Shown here: positions 42,390 through 52,735 of the stretch, one piece after another | How the letters are laid out: each line of letters starts with the position of its first letter | Position numbering within the stretch: the stretch's first letter is position 1 | Assembly (NCBI RefSeq): GCF_002163755.1 | Contig: NZ_CP015864.1 | Location: forward strand, 1,674,001-1,738,000 | Source of the DNA: Vibrio campbellii CAIM 519 = NBRC 15631 = ATCC 25920 | GTDB taxonomy: Bacteria; Pseudomonadota; Gammaproteobacteria; Enterobacterales; Vibrionaceae | DNA length: 64,000 nucleotides | Direction of reading: 5' to 3' | Position numbers and translations under genes: made by a program | The notes under the pieces: generated by a model | Seen by the model: the letters and a program-made list of their open reading frames with translations, nothing else | Databases searched by the model: none | What the model was told of the DNA's origin: nothing

Positions 42390-44843
42390 ATGAAACCTAC
42401 TCAACAGAAACAATTTGACAAGAAGTCGTTCCAAGAAAGCGTGAAGAAACATCTATCTGTAACTTACGCTCACACGATTGAAAATGCAGATAGCCGCGCA
42501 TGGTACCTAGCAATGGGTCGCGCACTGGCTGAATTTACGACTTGTGATTTGCTTGCTACTGAAGCGGACGCTCGCATCCAAGAAGCGAAAAGCGTTAACT
42601 ACCTTTCACTAGAATTCCTTATCGGTCGTTTGACTGGTAACAACCTAATCAGCATGGGTCTTTACGAAGAGATCACTGAAGCTATGGCTGAGCTAGGTCA
42701 CAACCTAACAGACCTTCTAGAAGAAGAACGCGACCCGTCACTGGGTAACGGTGGTCTAGGTCGTCTAGCGGCATGTTTCATGGATTCATGTGCGGCTCAA
42801 GAATTCCCAACCGTAGGTTACGGCCTGCATTACGAATACGGTCTATTTAAGCAGTCGTTCAAAGACGGCCGTCAACAAGAAGCACCAGACGCATGGCGTG
42901 GTGTAGAAGGTTACCCTTGGGAAGTGGCTCGCCCTGAGCTTGCGCAAGAAATCGGCTTCTACGGTCACGTTGAAGTGGTAAACGAGAACGGTAAAGAAGT
43001 TCGTAAATGGGTTCCTGGCATGTCTGTAAAAGCAATGCCTTGGGATCTACCTATCGTAGGTTACGAGTCAGACACGGTTTACCCTCTACGTCTTTGGGAA
43101 TGTCAGGCAATTGCACCATTCTCACTAGAAAGCTTTAACAACGGTGATTACTTCGAAGCTCAGCACGCGCTGATCGATGCAGGTAACATCACTAAAGTGC
43201 TTTACCCGAACGACAACCACGAAAAAGGTAAAACACTGCGTCTAATGCAACAGTACTTCCACTCAGCAGCGTCTGTACGCGACATCCTACGTCGCCACGA
43301 AGCAGCAGGTTACTCGCTAGCGGATCTACCTAAGCAAGAGACAATCCAGCTTAACGATACGCACCCAACAATTGCTATCCCTGAGCTAATGCGCATCCTA
43401 GTGGACGAAAAAGGTCTTACTTGGGAAGCGGCTTGGGAAATCAGTTCTCAGACATTCGCGTACACTAACCACACGCTACTTCCAGAAGCACTAGAGACAT
43501 GGCCAGAGTCGCTAATCCAGCGTCTACTGCCACGTCACATGGAAATCATTTTTGAAATCAACCACCGCTTCCTACAAGAAGTTCGTAAGATGTGGCCTGG
43601 TGACGGTGAGAAGCAAGCGAAGCTTTCTATCATCCAAGAAGGTTTCAACCGCATGGTTCGCATGGCTAACCTATGTGTGATTGGTTCTTACGCGGTAAAC
43701 GGCGTAGCAGCACTTCACTCTGAATTGGTTAAGAAAGACCTATTCCCAGAGTTCCACGAGATGTACCCAACTCGTCTACACAACGTAACGAACGGCATCA
43801 CGCCACGTCGTTGGTTGAAGTTCTGTAACCCAGGTCTATCTGAGCTAATCACTGAGAAAGTAGGTCCAGAATGGCCTGCGAAACTAGAGCAGCTAGAAGG
43901 CATTGCTAAATACGCAACAGACGCGAAATTCCAAAAAGAATTCATGGCTGTTAAGAAAGAAAACAAACAGCGTCTTGCTGATTGGGTTCTAGATAACATG
44001 GGTATCGAGCTAGATACTAACGCTATCTTCGACGTTCAAATCAAGCGTCTACACGAGTACAAGCGTCAGCACCTAGATCTGCTACACATTCTGTCTCTAT
44101 ACCACCGCATTCTGAACGAACCAGGTTTCGAGTGTGAGCCGCGCGTATGTTTCTTCGCAGCGAAAGCAGCACCGGGCTACCACCTAGCGAAAGAAATTAT
44201 GTTCGCAGTCAACAAGGTTGCAGAGAAGATCAACAACGATCCTCGCATCGGTAACAAACTGAAAGTGGTATTCATCCCTGACTACCGCGTGAGCATGGCT
44301 GAGATCATCATCCCTGCGGCAGACGTTTCACAACAAATCTCGCTAGCGGGTAAAGAAGCATCTGGTACAGGTAACATGAAGATGGCTCTTAACGGTGCCC
44401 TAACTATTGGTACTATGGATGGTGCTAACGTTGAGATTCGTGAAGAAGTGGGCGACGAGAACATCTACATCTTCGGTCTTGATGTTGAAGGCGTGAAAGC
44501 GGTTAAAGCAGCTGGCTACAACCCTTACGACTACTACAACGCCGATCACCTACTGAAAGCGTCTCTAGACCTACTAAAAGGTGAAGAGTTTACGCCAGGT
44601 CAACCAGGCCTACTACGCGCTACATTCGATAGCCTACTAGATGGCGGTGACCCATACCTATGTCTTGCTGACTTCGCATCTTATGTGAAAGCGCATGAAG
44701 AAATGGGCAAACAATACAAAGACCAAGCAGGCTGGGCTAAGAAAGCGATTCTTAACACTGCCCTAGTTGGTAAGTTCACATCAGACCGCTCTATCCGCGA
44801 CTACGTGAACAACATCTGGAAACTTGAAGCGGTGAAACGCTAA
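42390..44843 (+). CDS. malP: Maltodextrin/glycogen phosphorylase MalP
   Basis: Protein of 817 residues (GT35). The PLP lysine motif EASGTGNMKMALNGALTIGTMDGANVEI is near the C-terminus, and RLAACFMDSCA, the glucan site VQIKRLHEYKRQ and VFIPDYRVSMAE are all present. It phosphorolyses maltodextrins to glucose 1-phosphate in the cytoplasm. The extreme codon bias (CGT, GGT, CTA, AAC) suggests high expression. It is followed by a hairpin and then malQ, as in E. coli malPQ. Confidence 0.94.
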   Translation: MKPTQQKQFDKKSFQESVKKHLSVTYAHTIENADSRAWYLAMGRALAEFTTCDLLATEADARIQEAKSVNYLSLEFLIGRLTGNNLISMGLYEEITEAMAELGHNLTDLLEEERDPSLGNGGLGRLAACFMDSCAAQEFPTVGYGLHYEYGLFKQSFKDGRQQEAPDAWRGVEGYPWEVARPELAQEIGFYGHVEVVNENGKEVRKWVPGMSVKAMPWDLPIVGYESDTVYPLRLWECQAIAPFSLESFNNGDYFEAQHALIDAGNITKVLYPNDNHEKGKTLRLMQQYFHSAASVRDILRRHEAAGYSLADLPKQETIQLNDTHPTIAIPELMRILVDEKGLTWEAAWEISSQTFAYTNHTLLPEALETWPESLIQRLLPRHMEIIFEINHRFLQEVRKMWPGDGEKQAKLSIIQEGFNRMVRMANLCVIGSYAVNGVAALHSELVKKDLFPEFHEMYPTRLHNVTNGITPRRWLKFCNPGLSELITEKVGPEWPAKLEQLEGIAKYATDAKFQKEFMAVKKENKQRLADWVLDNMGIELDTNAIFDVQIKRLHEYKRQHLDLLHILSLYHRILNEPGFECEPRVCFFAAKAAPGYHLAKEIMFAVNKVAEKINNDPRIGNKLKVVFIPDYRVSMAEIIIPAADVSQQISLAGKEASGTGNMKMALNGALTIGTMDGANVEIREEVGDENIYIFGLDVEGVKAVKAAGYNPYDYYNADHLLKASLDLLKGEEFTPGQPGLLRATFDSLLDGGDPYLCLADFASYVKAHEEMGKQYKDQAGWAKKAILNTALVGKFTSDRSIRDYVNNIWKLEAVKR

Positions 44844-44857
44844 TAGAACCCAGTTAA

Positions 44858-44892
44858 GACCAAGGTAGCCGAGCGCTACCTTTGGTCATTTT
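44858..44892 (+). terminator. Hairpin between malP and malQ
   Basis: GACCAAGGTAGC pairs with GCTACCTTTGGTC, followed by ATTTTC. It probably lowers malQ expression relative to malP. Confidence 0.8.
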
Positions 44893-44960
44893 CAAGAATT
44901 AGTTATTGATAACAATAAAACCCTACATGGAAGGTGTTGGTATTACCTTCGGAGAGAGCG

Positions 44961-47141
44961 ATGAAAGAACAAACAGCATTAAAGAAAGTCGCAGACATGG
45001 CGCGATTAGCTGATAGCTACGTCAGCGCGTGGGGAGACGAGGCAAAAGTTTCTGAAGAAACACTGCGCCGCTTGCTCACTTCACTTGGCTACGATACTGG
45101 CAGCGATGAGAAGCTATTGGCTTCTGCTGAGAAAAAACATAAGAAAGACGTACTAGCCCCTGTTCTTGTTTTACGCGACGGCGAACCAGTCGAAGTGGAA
45201 CTAAACCTAGGTACGAGTGCTCGCGAGAGCGAATTTAGCTGGCGTTTAGAAACAGAACAAGGAGAGGTACTTGAAGGCTATCTTCAGTCGCAAATTGTTC
45301 GTGATGAACGAGCTGAGGGTGGCCCTCTAGTGTTTGCATTGCCAAAGAACTTGGCATGGGGTTACCACAAACTGATCATCAGCCGTAAGCGTCGCAAGAC
45401 CCCTTACGAAATGTCGCTGATCATCACACCTAAAGCGTGTTTCAAACAAGAAGACCTAAACCAACACAAAAAGCTATGGGGCCCAAGCATCCAGCTTTAT
45501 ACACTGCGTACTCAGCACAACTGGGGTATCGGTGACTTCGGTGATCTGAAGCAGTTGGTGAGTGACATCGCATCTCGTGGCGGTGACTTCATTGGTTTGA
45601 ACCCAATTCATTCATTGTTCCCAGCGAACCCAGAAGGTGCGAGCCCATACAGCCCATCTTCTCGTCGTTGGTTGAACATCATGTACATCGACGTAAGCTC
45701 TGTGCCTGAATTCGCGCTAAGTGCAGAAGCACAACAACGCGTTGGCAGCGCTGAATTCCAACAACGTTTACAAAAAGCACGTGAATCACATTGGGTGAAC
45801 TACACCGAAGTGTCTGAGCTTAAGATGAGCATTCTTCCGTTGCTATTTAGCGAGTTTAAAGCGCGTCATCTAGACAAGAACACAGACCGTGCTCGTGCAT
45901 TCCTTGAGTTTGTAGAACTTGGTGGCGAGAGCCTGCTTCACCAAGCGGCATTCGATGCGCTACACGGTGAACTACACGCTGAAGATTCAAGCGTTTGGGG
46001 TTGGCCAGTATTCCCTGAGAAGTTCCGCACGTTCGATGCAGCGGCAACTCAGAAGTACATTAAAGATAACTCGGACCGCGTTCATCTGTACATGTACCTA
46101 CAGTGGCTTGCAGACGACCAAATCAAAGAAGCGCAGGCTCTTGCTGAAGAAAAAGGCATGACGGTTGGTTTGTACCGCGACCTTGCGGTTGGTGTTGCGG
46201 ATTCCGGCAGCGAGACCTGGGCGGATGACGGCGCGTTAGTATTGGATGCGAGCATCGGTGCGCCACCAGATATCCTTGGTCCACTAGGCCAAAACTGGGG
46301 TCTACCACCGCTAAACCCACAAGTGTTGGAAGCAACAGGGTACGACGCGTACATCAAGCTACTGCGTGCCAACATGAAACACTGTGGTGCGCTGCGTATC
46401 GACCACGTTCTTGGCCTGCTTCGTTTATGGTGGATTCCAAAAGGTGAGAAAGCGACAGAAGGTGCTTACCTGTACTACCCAGTAGAAGACATGCTAGCAA
46501 TCCTAGCACTTGAGTCTCACCGTCATCAGTGTTCTGTAATCGGTGAAGACTTGGGTACTGTGCCTGATGAAATCGTCGACATCCTACGTGACGCAGGCGT
46601 GCACTCATACAAAGTGTTTTTCTTCGAAACATCAAAAGACGACGGCGGCTTCATTTCTCCGAAGCACTACGCTGAGCAGTCTATGGCGGCATTGTGTACG
46701 CACGATATGCCAACTCTCCGTGGTTTCTGGCACTGTGATGACTTGAAGATGGGGCGTGAGATCGGTCTGTACCCAGACGAGCAACAACTGGAAGGTCTGT
46801 TTGAGGATCGTTTGAAGTGTAAGCAAGGTATCCTAGACAGCGTACGTTGGCACGGTTACCTGCCAGAAGGTATCGGCCATGATGCGCAATACGTACCAAT
46901 GGATTCTTACCTAAGTGAAGCATTGCAGTTGCATGTGGCTGCGGGTGATTCAGCACTACTGAGTGTTCAGCTTGAAGACTGGCTAGAGATGGACCAACCG
47001 GTCAACATTCCTGGCACGGTAGATGAGTATCCAAACTGGCGTCGTAAACTGTCGATGAACCTTGATGAAATCTTCAGCCGTGAAGACGTTAACCGTATTT
47101 CTAAGCGCTTGACTGAAGTGCGCGCGAAAGCGAGCAAATAA
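44961..47141 (+). CDS. malQ: 4-alpha-glucanotransferase (amylomaltase) MalQ
   Basis: Protein of 726 residues (GH77) from ATG 44961, preceded by GGAGAG; an in-frame upstream start lies before the ribosome site. It has GPSIQLYTLRTQHNWGIGDFGDL (barrel entry), GALRIDHVLGLLRLWWIP (nucleophile Asp), VIGEDLGTVP (acid Glu) and CTHDMPTLRGFW. It transfers maltosyl and longer units between dextrins and releases glucose, feeding MalP. It contains the usual enterobacterial-type N-terminal extension of about 140 residues. Confidence 0.94.
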   Translation: MKEQTALKKVADMARLADSYVSAWGDEAKVSEETLRRLLTSLGYDTGSDEKLLASAEKKHKKDVLAPVLVLRDGEPVEVELNLGTSARESEFSWRLETEQGEVLEGYLQSQIVRDERAEGGPLVFALPKNLAWGYHKLIISRKRRKTPYEMSLIITPKACFKQEDLNQHKKLWGPSIQLYTLRTQHNWGIGDFGDLKQLVSDIASRGGDFIGLNPIHSLFPANPEGASPYSPSSRRWLNIMYIDVSSVPEFALSAEAQQRVGSAEFQQRLQKARESHWVNYTEVSELKMSILPLLFSEFKARHLDKNTDRARAFLEFVELGGESLLHQAAFDALHGELHAEDSSVWGWPVFPEKFRTFDAAATQKYIKDNSDRVHLYMYLQWLADDQIKEAQALAEEKGMTVGLYRDLAVGVADSGSETWADDGALVLDASIGAPPDILGPLGQNWGLPPLNPQVLEATGYDAYIKLLRANMKHCGALRIDHVLGLLRLWWIPKGEKATEGAYLYYPVEDMLAILALESHRHQCSVIGEDLGTVPDEIVDILRDAGVHSYKVFFFETSKDDGGFISPKHYAEQSMAALCTHDMPTLRGFWHCDDLKMGREIGLYPDEQQLEGLFEDRLKCKQGILDSVRWHGYLPEGIGHDAQYVPMDSYLSEALQLHVAAGDSALLSVQLEDWLEMDQPVNIPGTVDEYPNWRRKLSMNLDEIFSREDVNRISKRLTEVRAKASK

Positions 47142-47252
47142 GGTGGAATGAGTGATGTAGGAATCCGCGAATTTAATTGCGCTGAGGTACGAAAGTACAG
47201 CCTAGGTCACTCATTAAATCGGCACAATCCGTTAGGATGGTGTACCGTTATT

Positions 47253-47279
47253 ATGCCCGCAACAATAGCGGGCATTTTT
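47253..47279 (+). terminator. Terminator of malPQ
   Basis: ATGCCCGC pairs with GCGGGCAT around AACAATA, followed by TTTTT, about 110 bases after malQ. Confidence 0.85.
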
Positions 47280-47367
47280 GTTTTTTGACGCTATTTTATT
47301 CATCTCTTGGATAGAGTGCGGCTTTTTATAATTGTGTGAATTCACAACGTTTGGCTGAGGAAATCCG

Positions 47368-49596
47368 ATGTTCAAAAACCATAAGGAGAATATCGGTGCT
47401 AGGGAGAAAAATTTGAAAACCAAGGTAAAGAAAAAACACGAACGCGCTTACCAATTATTAGCTGAGGCGGCTTACTCAGACCCGTTTGCGTCACTTGGTC
47501 CATTCATTGATGACGGCGAAGGATCGTTACGCGTTTGGATGCCAGGTGCAGACAAAGTTGAATTGGTTATCAGCGGCGAACCTCGAATTGAGCTAGATCG
47601 TGAAGATGAAAGCGGCTTCATCTTAAAAGACAAGCGTGACTTGCATCTAACGCATTACCAACTTGCAGTCGACTGGAATGGTGTAGAGCAGCTCATCGAC
47701 GACCCTTACCAATACCACAACATTTATCAAGAATACGAACATCTACATACACCAAAAGACATGTACCGTTACATGGGTTCACAGTTTGTGACCATCGAGC
47801 GCGGTGGTGAAAACATCTCTGGTGTACGTTTCCTTGTTTATGCGCCTCATGCATCTGCTATCAGCCTAGTGGGTAGCTTTAACCAGTGGGATGGCCGTCG
47901 TCATCCAATGCAACGCCTAGACTACGGTATTTGGGGCCTATTCATTCCTGGTTTGGAAGAGGGCGTACAATACAAATTTGAACTCAAAGGTCCGAATGGG
48001 GAAGGGCTTCCTCATAAACAAGACCCTTGGGGCTTCTACTCTGAACAATACCCGTCATTCGCGTCGATCACATACGATCACAACCGTTACCAATGGCAAG
48101 ATGCGAAATGGCAAAACCGTCCAGTGACGCAGAAACGTGATGAAGCGTTGTCATTCTACGAACTGCACGCTGGTTCCTGGAAGCGCAACGCAGACGGCGA
48201 TTTCCTAAACTACCGTGAACTGGCCGCTGAGTTATTACCTTACCTTGTAGACATGGGCTACACCCACGTTGAACTGATGCCAGTTTCTGAACATCCGTTC
48301 TTTGGCTCTTGGGGTTACCAACCTGTTGGCTTGTTTGCGCCGACCAGTCGTTACGGCTCTCCGGATGATTTCAAGTTCTTCGTTGATGCGTGTCACCAAG
48401 CTGGCTTGGGCGTGGTACTGGATTGGGTACCTGCGCACTTCCCGTCGGATGATCATGGCTTAGCGAATTTTGATGGTACGCCTCTGTTCCACGATCCAGA
48501 TCCTCGCCGTGGTTGGCACCAAGACTGGAACTCTTACATCTACGATCTAGGTCGTGAGCATGTGCGCCGTTTCCTTGTGTCTAACGCGCTTTACTGGTTT
48601 GAGCAATTCCATATTGATGGTATCCGTGTGGACGCTGTCGCGTCGATGCTCTACCTAGACTACTCACGCAGTCACGATCAGTGGATTCCAAATGTGGACG
48701 GCGGTAACGAGAACTACGATGCGATCGCAACGCTGAAGTGGATGAACGAAGAAGTGTACAAGCACTTCCCGAACGCAATGACCATTGCAGAAGAATCGAC
48801 GGCATTCCCGGGCGTATCTGCACCGACATTTATGGGCGGTTTAGGCTTTGGCTTTAAGTGGAATATGGGTTGGATGCACGACAGTCTTTCTTACATCCAA
48901 GAAGATCCTATTCATCGCAAATACCACCATAATACCATCACATTCCCGCTTGTTTACGCACACAGCGAGAACTATGTACTGTCGCTATCTCATGATGAAG
49001 TGGTGTACGGCAAAGGCTCTATCCATAACAAGATGCCGGGTGATGAGTGGCAACAAACGGCGAACTTGCGTGCTTACTTCGGTTACATGTACGGTCAACC
49101 GGGCAAGAAGCTAAACTTCATGGGTGCAGAGCTTGGTCAGACCGCAGAATGGAACCACGACGATCAGTTGCAATGGTTCTTAATAGAATTTGGTCGTCAC
49201 CAAGGTGTGCAAGCGCTGATTCGAGACTTGAACCATTTGTACCGTGATGAAGCGGCGATGCACGATCAAGATTGTGTGCCAGCTGGTTTTGAATGGCGTT
49301 TGCAAGATGAAGCGGAAGCAAGCATTCTTGCGCACGAGCGTATTAGCCAAGTTGGCGAACGCGTATTAGTGATCAGCAACTTTACCCCAGTGCCGCATGG
49401 AAATTTCCGTTTGGGCGTGCCGATGGAAGGTAAGTACGAACTTCTGCTTAACACGGACGATGCGAAATACGATGGTAGCGACTTTGAAGTGCTAACCAGC
49501 GTAGACACAGAAGAAGTAGAAAGTGAGTCACTACCTCAATCTCTAGAGTTGTGTTTGCCACCTCTATCGACGGTATTCTACAAGCTGATTAAATAA
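47368..49596 (+). CDS. glgB: 1,4-alpha-glucan branching enzyme GlgB
   Basis: Protein of 742 residues from ATG 47368, preceded by GAGGAAAT; a TTG at 47413 with AGGGAG upstream is an alternative that gives 727 residues, close to E. coli GlgB (728). It has an N-terminal CBM48-like domain (about 130-215) and a GH13_9 barrel with HIDGIRVDAVASMLYLDYSR (nucleophile), TIAEESTAFPGVS (acid) and LSHDEVVYGKGS. It makes alpha-1,6 branches in glycogen. Its position directly after malPQ links dextrin uptake to glycogen storage. The rest of the glg genes are not in the window. Confidence 0.94.
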   Translation: MFKNHKENIGAREKNLKTKVKKKHERAYQLLAEAAYSDPFASLGPFIDDGEGSLRVWMPGADKVELVISGEPRIELDREDESGFILKDKRDLHLTHYQLAVDWNGVEQLIDDPYQYHNIYQEYEHLHTPKDMYRYMGSQFVTIERGGENISGVRFLVYAPHASAISLVGSFNQWDGRRHPMQRLDYGIWGLFIPGLEEGVQYKFELKGPNGEGLPHKQDPWGFYSEQYPSFASITYDHNRYQWQDAKWQNRPVTQKRDEALSFYELHAGSWKRNADGDFLNYRELAAELLPYLVDMGYTHVELMPVSEHPFFGSWGYQPVGLFAPTSRYGSPDDFKFFVDACHQAGLGVVLDWVPAHFPSDDHGLANFDGTPLFHDPDPRRGWHQDWNSYIYDLGREHVRRFLVSNALYWFEQFHIDGIRVDAVASMLYLDYSRSHDQWIPNVDGGNENYDAIATLKWMNEEVYKHFPNAMTIAEESTAFPGVSAPTFMGGLGFGFKWNMGWMHDSLSYIQEDPIHRKYHHNTITFPLVYAHSENYVLSLSHDEVVYGKGSIHNKMPGDEWQQTANLRAYFGYMYGQPGKKLNFMGAELGQTAEWNHDDQLQWFLIEFGRHQGVQALIRDLNHLYRDEAAMHDQDCVPAGFEWRLQDEAEASILAHERISQVGERVLVISNFTPVPHGNFRLGVPMEGKYELLLNTDDAKYDGSDFEVLTSVDTEEVESESLPQSLELCLPPLSTVFYKLIK

Positions 49597-49616
49597 TTGC
49601 CTATAATCAGATACTA

Positions 49617-49649
49617 AGCCCGGTTTACATTGTAAATCGGGCTTTTTTT
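49617..49649 (+). terminator. Terminator of glgB
   Basis: AAGCCCGGTTTACA pairs with TGTAAATCGGGCTT, followed by TTTTT. Confidence 0.85.
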
Positions 49650-49732
49650 GACCAAGTTTTCACTAACGATAAACAGACTGCATACTCTATACTTGCATCA
49701 TATTGTTTTATGAAATCAAGCTAGGTCGGACT

Positions 49733-50407
49733 TTGAGAAAGATTAAATCCCTTCTGTTCAATATCTTATTGGTGCTTTTGCTTTTACCAGTGATGCTCGT
49801 TGGCATAGTGAAATACGTCGATCCACCAATTTGGGGATGGAAGATCAGCCGCATGATTTCTCCTCCAGAGGGATTCTCTGAAGAGAGTCAAAATGAATGG
49901 GTGCCTTTGAGTGACATTTCTAAGCACATTCAATTGGCCGTGATTGCGACAGAAGATCAAAAGTTCCCGACCCATTACGGAGTGGATTTTGACTCCTTGT
50001 TTAAAGTGATCTCAGAGTCTGGCGAGAACGGCCCTTCTCGCGGTGCGAGCACGATTACTCAGCAAACTGCAAAGAACGTGTTTCTGTTTCCCTCACACTC
50101 TTATGTGCGCAAAGCTTATGAGCTTTATTTTGCTCTGCTGATGGAAGCAATGTGGAGTAAAGAACGCATTCTCGAAGTGTATTTGAATGTGGTGGAATTT
50201 GGCCCAGGTATTTATGGCGCAGAAGCCGCTGCGCAAAACTACTTTGGTATCCCTGCTAAACAACTTTCGACGCGCCAAGCCGCAAGGCTAGCAGTAGTGC
50301 TGCCAAACCCTTATCGAATCAAAGTCTACCCTCAGACTTCTTACACCATCAGCCGCGTCAATTGGGCGATGAGACAAATGCGCAACCTAGGGAGCGTGCA
50401 GCTTTAA
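49733..50407 (+). CDS. mtgA: Monofunctional peptidoglycan glycosyltransferase MtgA
   Basis: Protein of 224 residues from TTG 49733 (AGGTCGG just upstream); a TTG at 49703 is also open. One N-terminal membrane helix (about 5-28) is followed by a GT51 domain with EDQKFPTHYGVD (catalytic Glu), GASTITQQTAKNVFL, KERILEVYLNVVEFGPGIYGAEAAAQNYFG and RQAARLAVVLPNPYR. It polymerises lipid II into glycan strands at the periplasmic face. It has no transpeptidase domain. It is a single gene between two glucan-metabolism genes. Confidence 0.9.
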   Translation: MRKIKSLLFNILLVLLLLPVMLVGIVKYVDPPIWGWKISRMISPPEGFSEESQNEWVPLSDISKHIQLAVIATEDQKFPTHYGVDFDSLFKVISESGENGPSRGASTITQQTAKNVFLFPSHSYVRKAYELYFALLMEAMWSKERILEVYLNVVEFGPGIYGAEAAAQNYFGIPAKQLSTRQAARLAVVLPNPYRIKVYPQTSYTISRVNWAMRQMRNLGSVQL

Positions 50408-50587
50408 ACTCCCTTTTATCCTGCTCATAAATAGAACTACGCCCCAATAAAAGCAAAATGTGAAGCGTCACAAGCTTTAGGGCGTAGCCTTTCAGAATGA
50501 TGTGCTCAGTTTTTCATCCATTTACTATTAGTGTGAATAAAACTACAACACGAATACTGCGCCTATGCGCAACCAATGGACTGAACG

Positions 50588-52648
50588 ATGAAACTGAATC
50601 TGATTACGACTACCTTATTGCTTGCATCGGCAAGTGCCATCGCCGAGCCAAACATCACCATATCTACCACGACCAACAGCCGTGACTTTCCTTTAAGTGC
50701 AGAGCAGCCTTTGGTTGTGCCCTTAACCAAAGATGGCTATACACTCAAAATCACGGGTGTTGAAGGCGATTGTGTCGCGCCTGATGGTCAAAAGGTAAAG
50801 TTTAACAAGCCTATCGCGTTGAACTGCGGTAAGCCAACGGAACTGCCGTTAAAAATCCGCTTTACCGGCGATTACTCTTTTGCTTTTGATGCGGAAGCGA
50901 AAACACTGCGCTTCAAGCGTGAGCCTAAGAAAGTCGCCAAGACTGAGTTCAAACGCCCAATCCCACAAGTGCAATGTGAAGTTTACCAAGGTGGTGAAGT
51001 TACCATTGCGTTAGGTGACAGTTTCCCTGATGGCACCAAGTTGCGTGATGCCTATTCTGGGCAAATGGTCGAAGTAAAAGATCAGCAAGTATCGCTGACG
51101 CCAAGCAAAGACTCTGGCGGTTTGGTGCTACTAGAGCCAGTGAAGAAAACCAAAGAAGCAGTACCGTTTGATTACCGTAATGCCAATATTTACTTCGTGA
51201 TGGTCGACCGTTTCAACAACGCCGATACGAGCAATGACAACAGCTATGGGCGCAATAAAGATGGCAAAGAAGAGATCGGCACTTTCCACGGTGGTGACCT
51301 AAAAGGCGTGATCGAGAAACTGGATTACATCAAGAGCCTAGGTACCGATGCAATTTGGTTATCGCCAATCGTTGAGCAAGTGCATGGTTTTGTGGGCGGC
51401 GGCGATAGCGGCTCATTCCCATTCTACGCTTACCACGGTTACTGGACGCGTGACTTTACGAAGATTGATGAGAACTTCGGTGACGAAGATGACCTTAAAT
51501 TGCTGGTGGAAGAGGCACACAAACGTGGTCTTAAAGTCTTGATGGACGCAGTAATCAACCACACCAGTTACTCAACGTTAGCCGATTTGCAATTTGACGG
51601 TATTGAGGTGTTAAAACCAAACGCTGATTTACCGAAGAAGTGGGGCGACTGGCAACCAAAAGCGGGTGAAAATTGGCATAGCTACCACCAGAATATTGAT
51701 TACCAGAGTCCAAACTGGGCGAAATGGTGGGGCGGTGACTGGGTAAGAACCGGTTTGCCGGGATACCCAGCTCCGGGCAGCAGTGACATCACTATGTCAT
51801 TGGCGGGTTTGCCTGACTTTATCACCGAATCAGACAAAGCTGTGAAGCCTGCGCAGTGGCTATTGGATAACCCTGGTACTCGCGTAGAGGCGCGTGACAA
51901 TTACACCGTTTCGGACTACCTAATTGAGTGGCAAACTGATTGGGTGAAACGCTTTGGTATTGATGGCTACCGTGTTGATACGGTGAAGCACGTTGAAGGC
52001 GATGTGTGGAAACGTTTGAAAGAAGAAGCTTCGAGCAGCCTTGAGCAGTGGCGTAAAGAGAACGGTAAGTCAGGTCAGCCATTCTGGATGATGGGCGAAG
52101 TATGGGGACATACCGCTTATCGCAGTCCTTACTTTGACGATGGCTTTGATGCGTTGATTAACTTTGATATGCAGAAGAAGTTAGACAAAGGCGCGGCGTG
52201 TTTCAGCCAAATGGCAGACACCTACCAAAGTTACGCAAACACAATCGCTAACGAGAAAGACTTCAACCCAGTGAGTTACATGTCTTCTCACGATACTGAG
52301 TTGTTCTTCTCTCGCTTCAAAGATTACGGCATGCAGCGTAACGCCGCGAATGCACTGCTTCTGAGCCCAGGTGCTGTTCAGGTTTACTTCGGTGACGAAG
52401 TGGGTCGTAATATTGGCCCTTACGCGGATGATTTCCACCAAGGTACACGCTCTGACATGGTATGGAAGCTATCTGATGGGAAGCAAGCGCTGCTCAAACA
52501 TTGGCAAACTCTTGGTCAGTTCCGTAAAGCGCATCCAGCGATTGGTGCAGGTCAGCACCAAGTGATTGAACAAGAAGGCGCGTACGTGTTCTCTCGCTCG
52601 CTTGGCAATGACAAAGTTGTTGTGGCTTTTGTTGGTCGTGAGAAATAA
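50588..52648 (+). CDS. malS: Periplasmic alpha-amylase (MalS-like, GH13)
   Basis: Protein of 686 residues with a signal peptide ending AIAEP (about residue 19). An N-terminal beta domain of about 190 residues precedes the GH13 barrel: NIYFVMVDRFNNADTSND, DAVINHTS, GIDGYRVDTVKHVE (nucleophile), WMMGEVWGH (acid) and SYMSSHDTELF. Length and order match MalS of E. coli (676), which cuts maltodextrins in the periplasm. Two cysteine pairs are consistent with that location. I see no MalT box upstream, although malT, malP and malQ are close. It is a different subtype from the interrupted amylase at 20310. Confidence 0.85.
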   Translation: MKLNLITTTLLLASASAIAEPNITISTTTNSRDFPLSAEQPLVVPLTKDGYTLKITGVEGDCVAPDGQKVKFNKPIALNCGKPTELPLKIRFTGDYSFAFDAEAKTLRFKREPKKVAKTEFKRPIPQVQCEVYQGGEVTIALGDSFPDGTKLRDAYSGQMVEVKDQQVSLTPSKDSGGLVLLEPVKKTKEAVPFDYRNANIYFVMVDRFNNADTSNDNSYGRNKDGKEEIGTFHGGDLKGVIEKLDYIKSLGTDAIWLSPIVEQVHGFVGGGDSGSFPFYAYHGYWTRDFTKIDENFGDEDDLKLLVEEAHKRGLKVLMDAVINHTSYSTLADLQFDGIEVLKPNADLPKKWGDWQPKAGENWHSYHQNIDYQSPNWAKWWGGDWVRTGLPGYPAPGSSDITMSLAGLPDFITESDKAVKPAQWLLDNPGTRVEARDNYTVSDYLIEWQTDWVKRFGIDGYRVDTVKHVEGDVWKRLKEEASSSLEQWRKENGKSGQPFWMMGEVWGHTAYRSPYFDDGFDALINFDMQKKLDKGAACFSQMADTYQSYANTIANEKDFNPVSYMSSHDTELFFSRFKDYGMQRNAANALLLSPGAVQVYFGDEVGRNIGPYADDFHQGTRSDMVWKLSDGKQALLKHWQTLGQFRKAHPAIGAGQHQVIEQEGAYVFSRSLGNDKVVVAFVGREK

Positions 52649-52663
52649 ACGACACTACGGCAT

Positions 52664-52697
52664 CAGCCCCTTCTCACTTGAATGTGGGAAGGGGCTG
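52664..52697. terminator. Hairpin downstream of the first duplicated MFS gene
   Basis: CAGCCCCTTC pairs with GAAGGGGCTG around a 14-base loop with little T-run. A matching hairpin (54171-54204) follows the second MFS copy, so the duplicated unit includes its 3' hairpin. It also lies after malS. Confidence 0.65.
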
Positions 52698-52735
52698 CGT
52701 GAGTGCTGTAGGTGTTTCTTCCAAGATTGTCGTAT

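Noticed and set aside
50449..50475. TGTGAAGCGTCACA upstream of malS as a CRP site
   Set aside because: The half-sites are separated by 4 bases, not 6, so it does not fit CRP.
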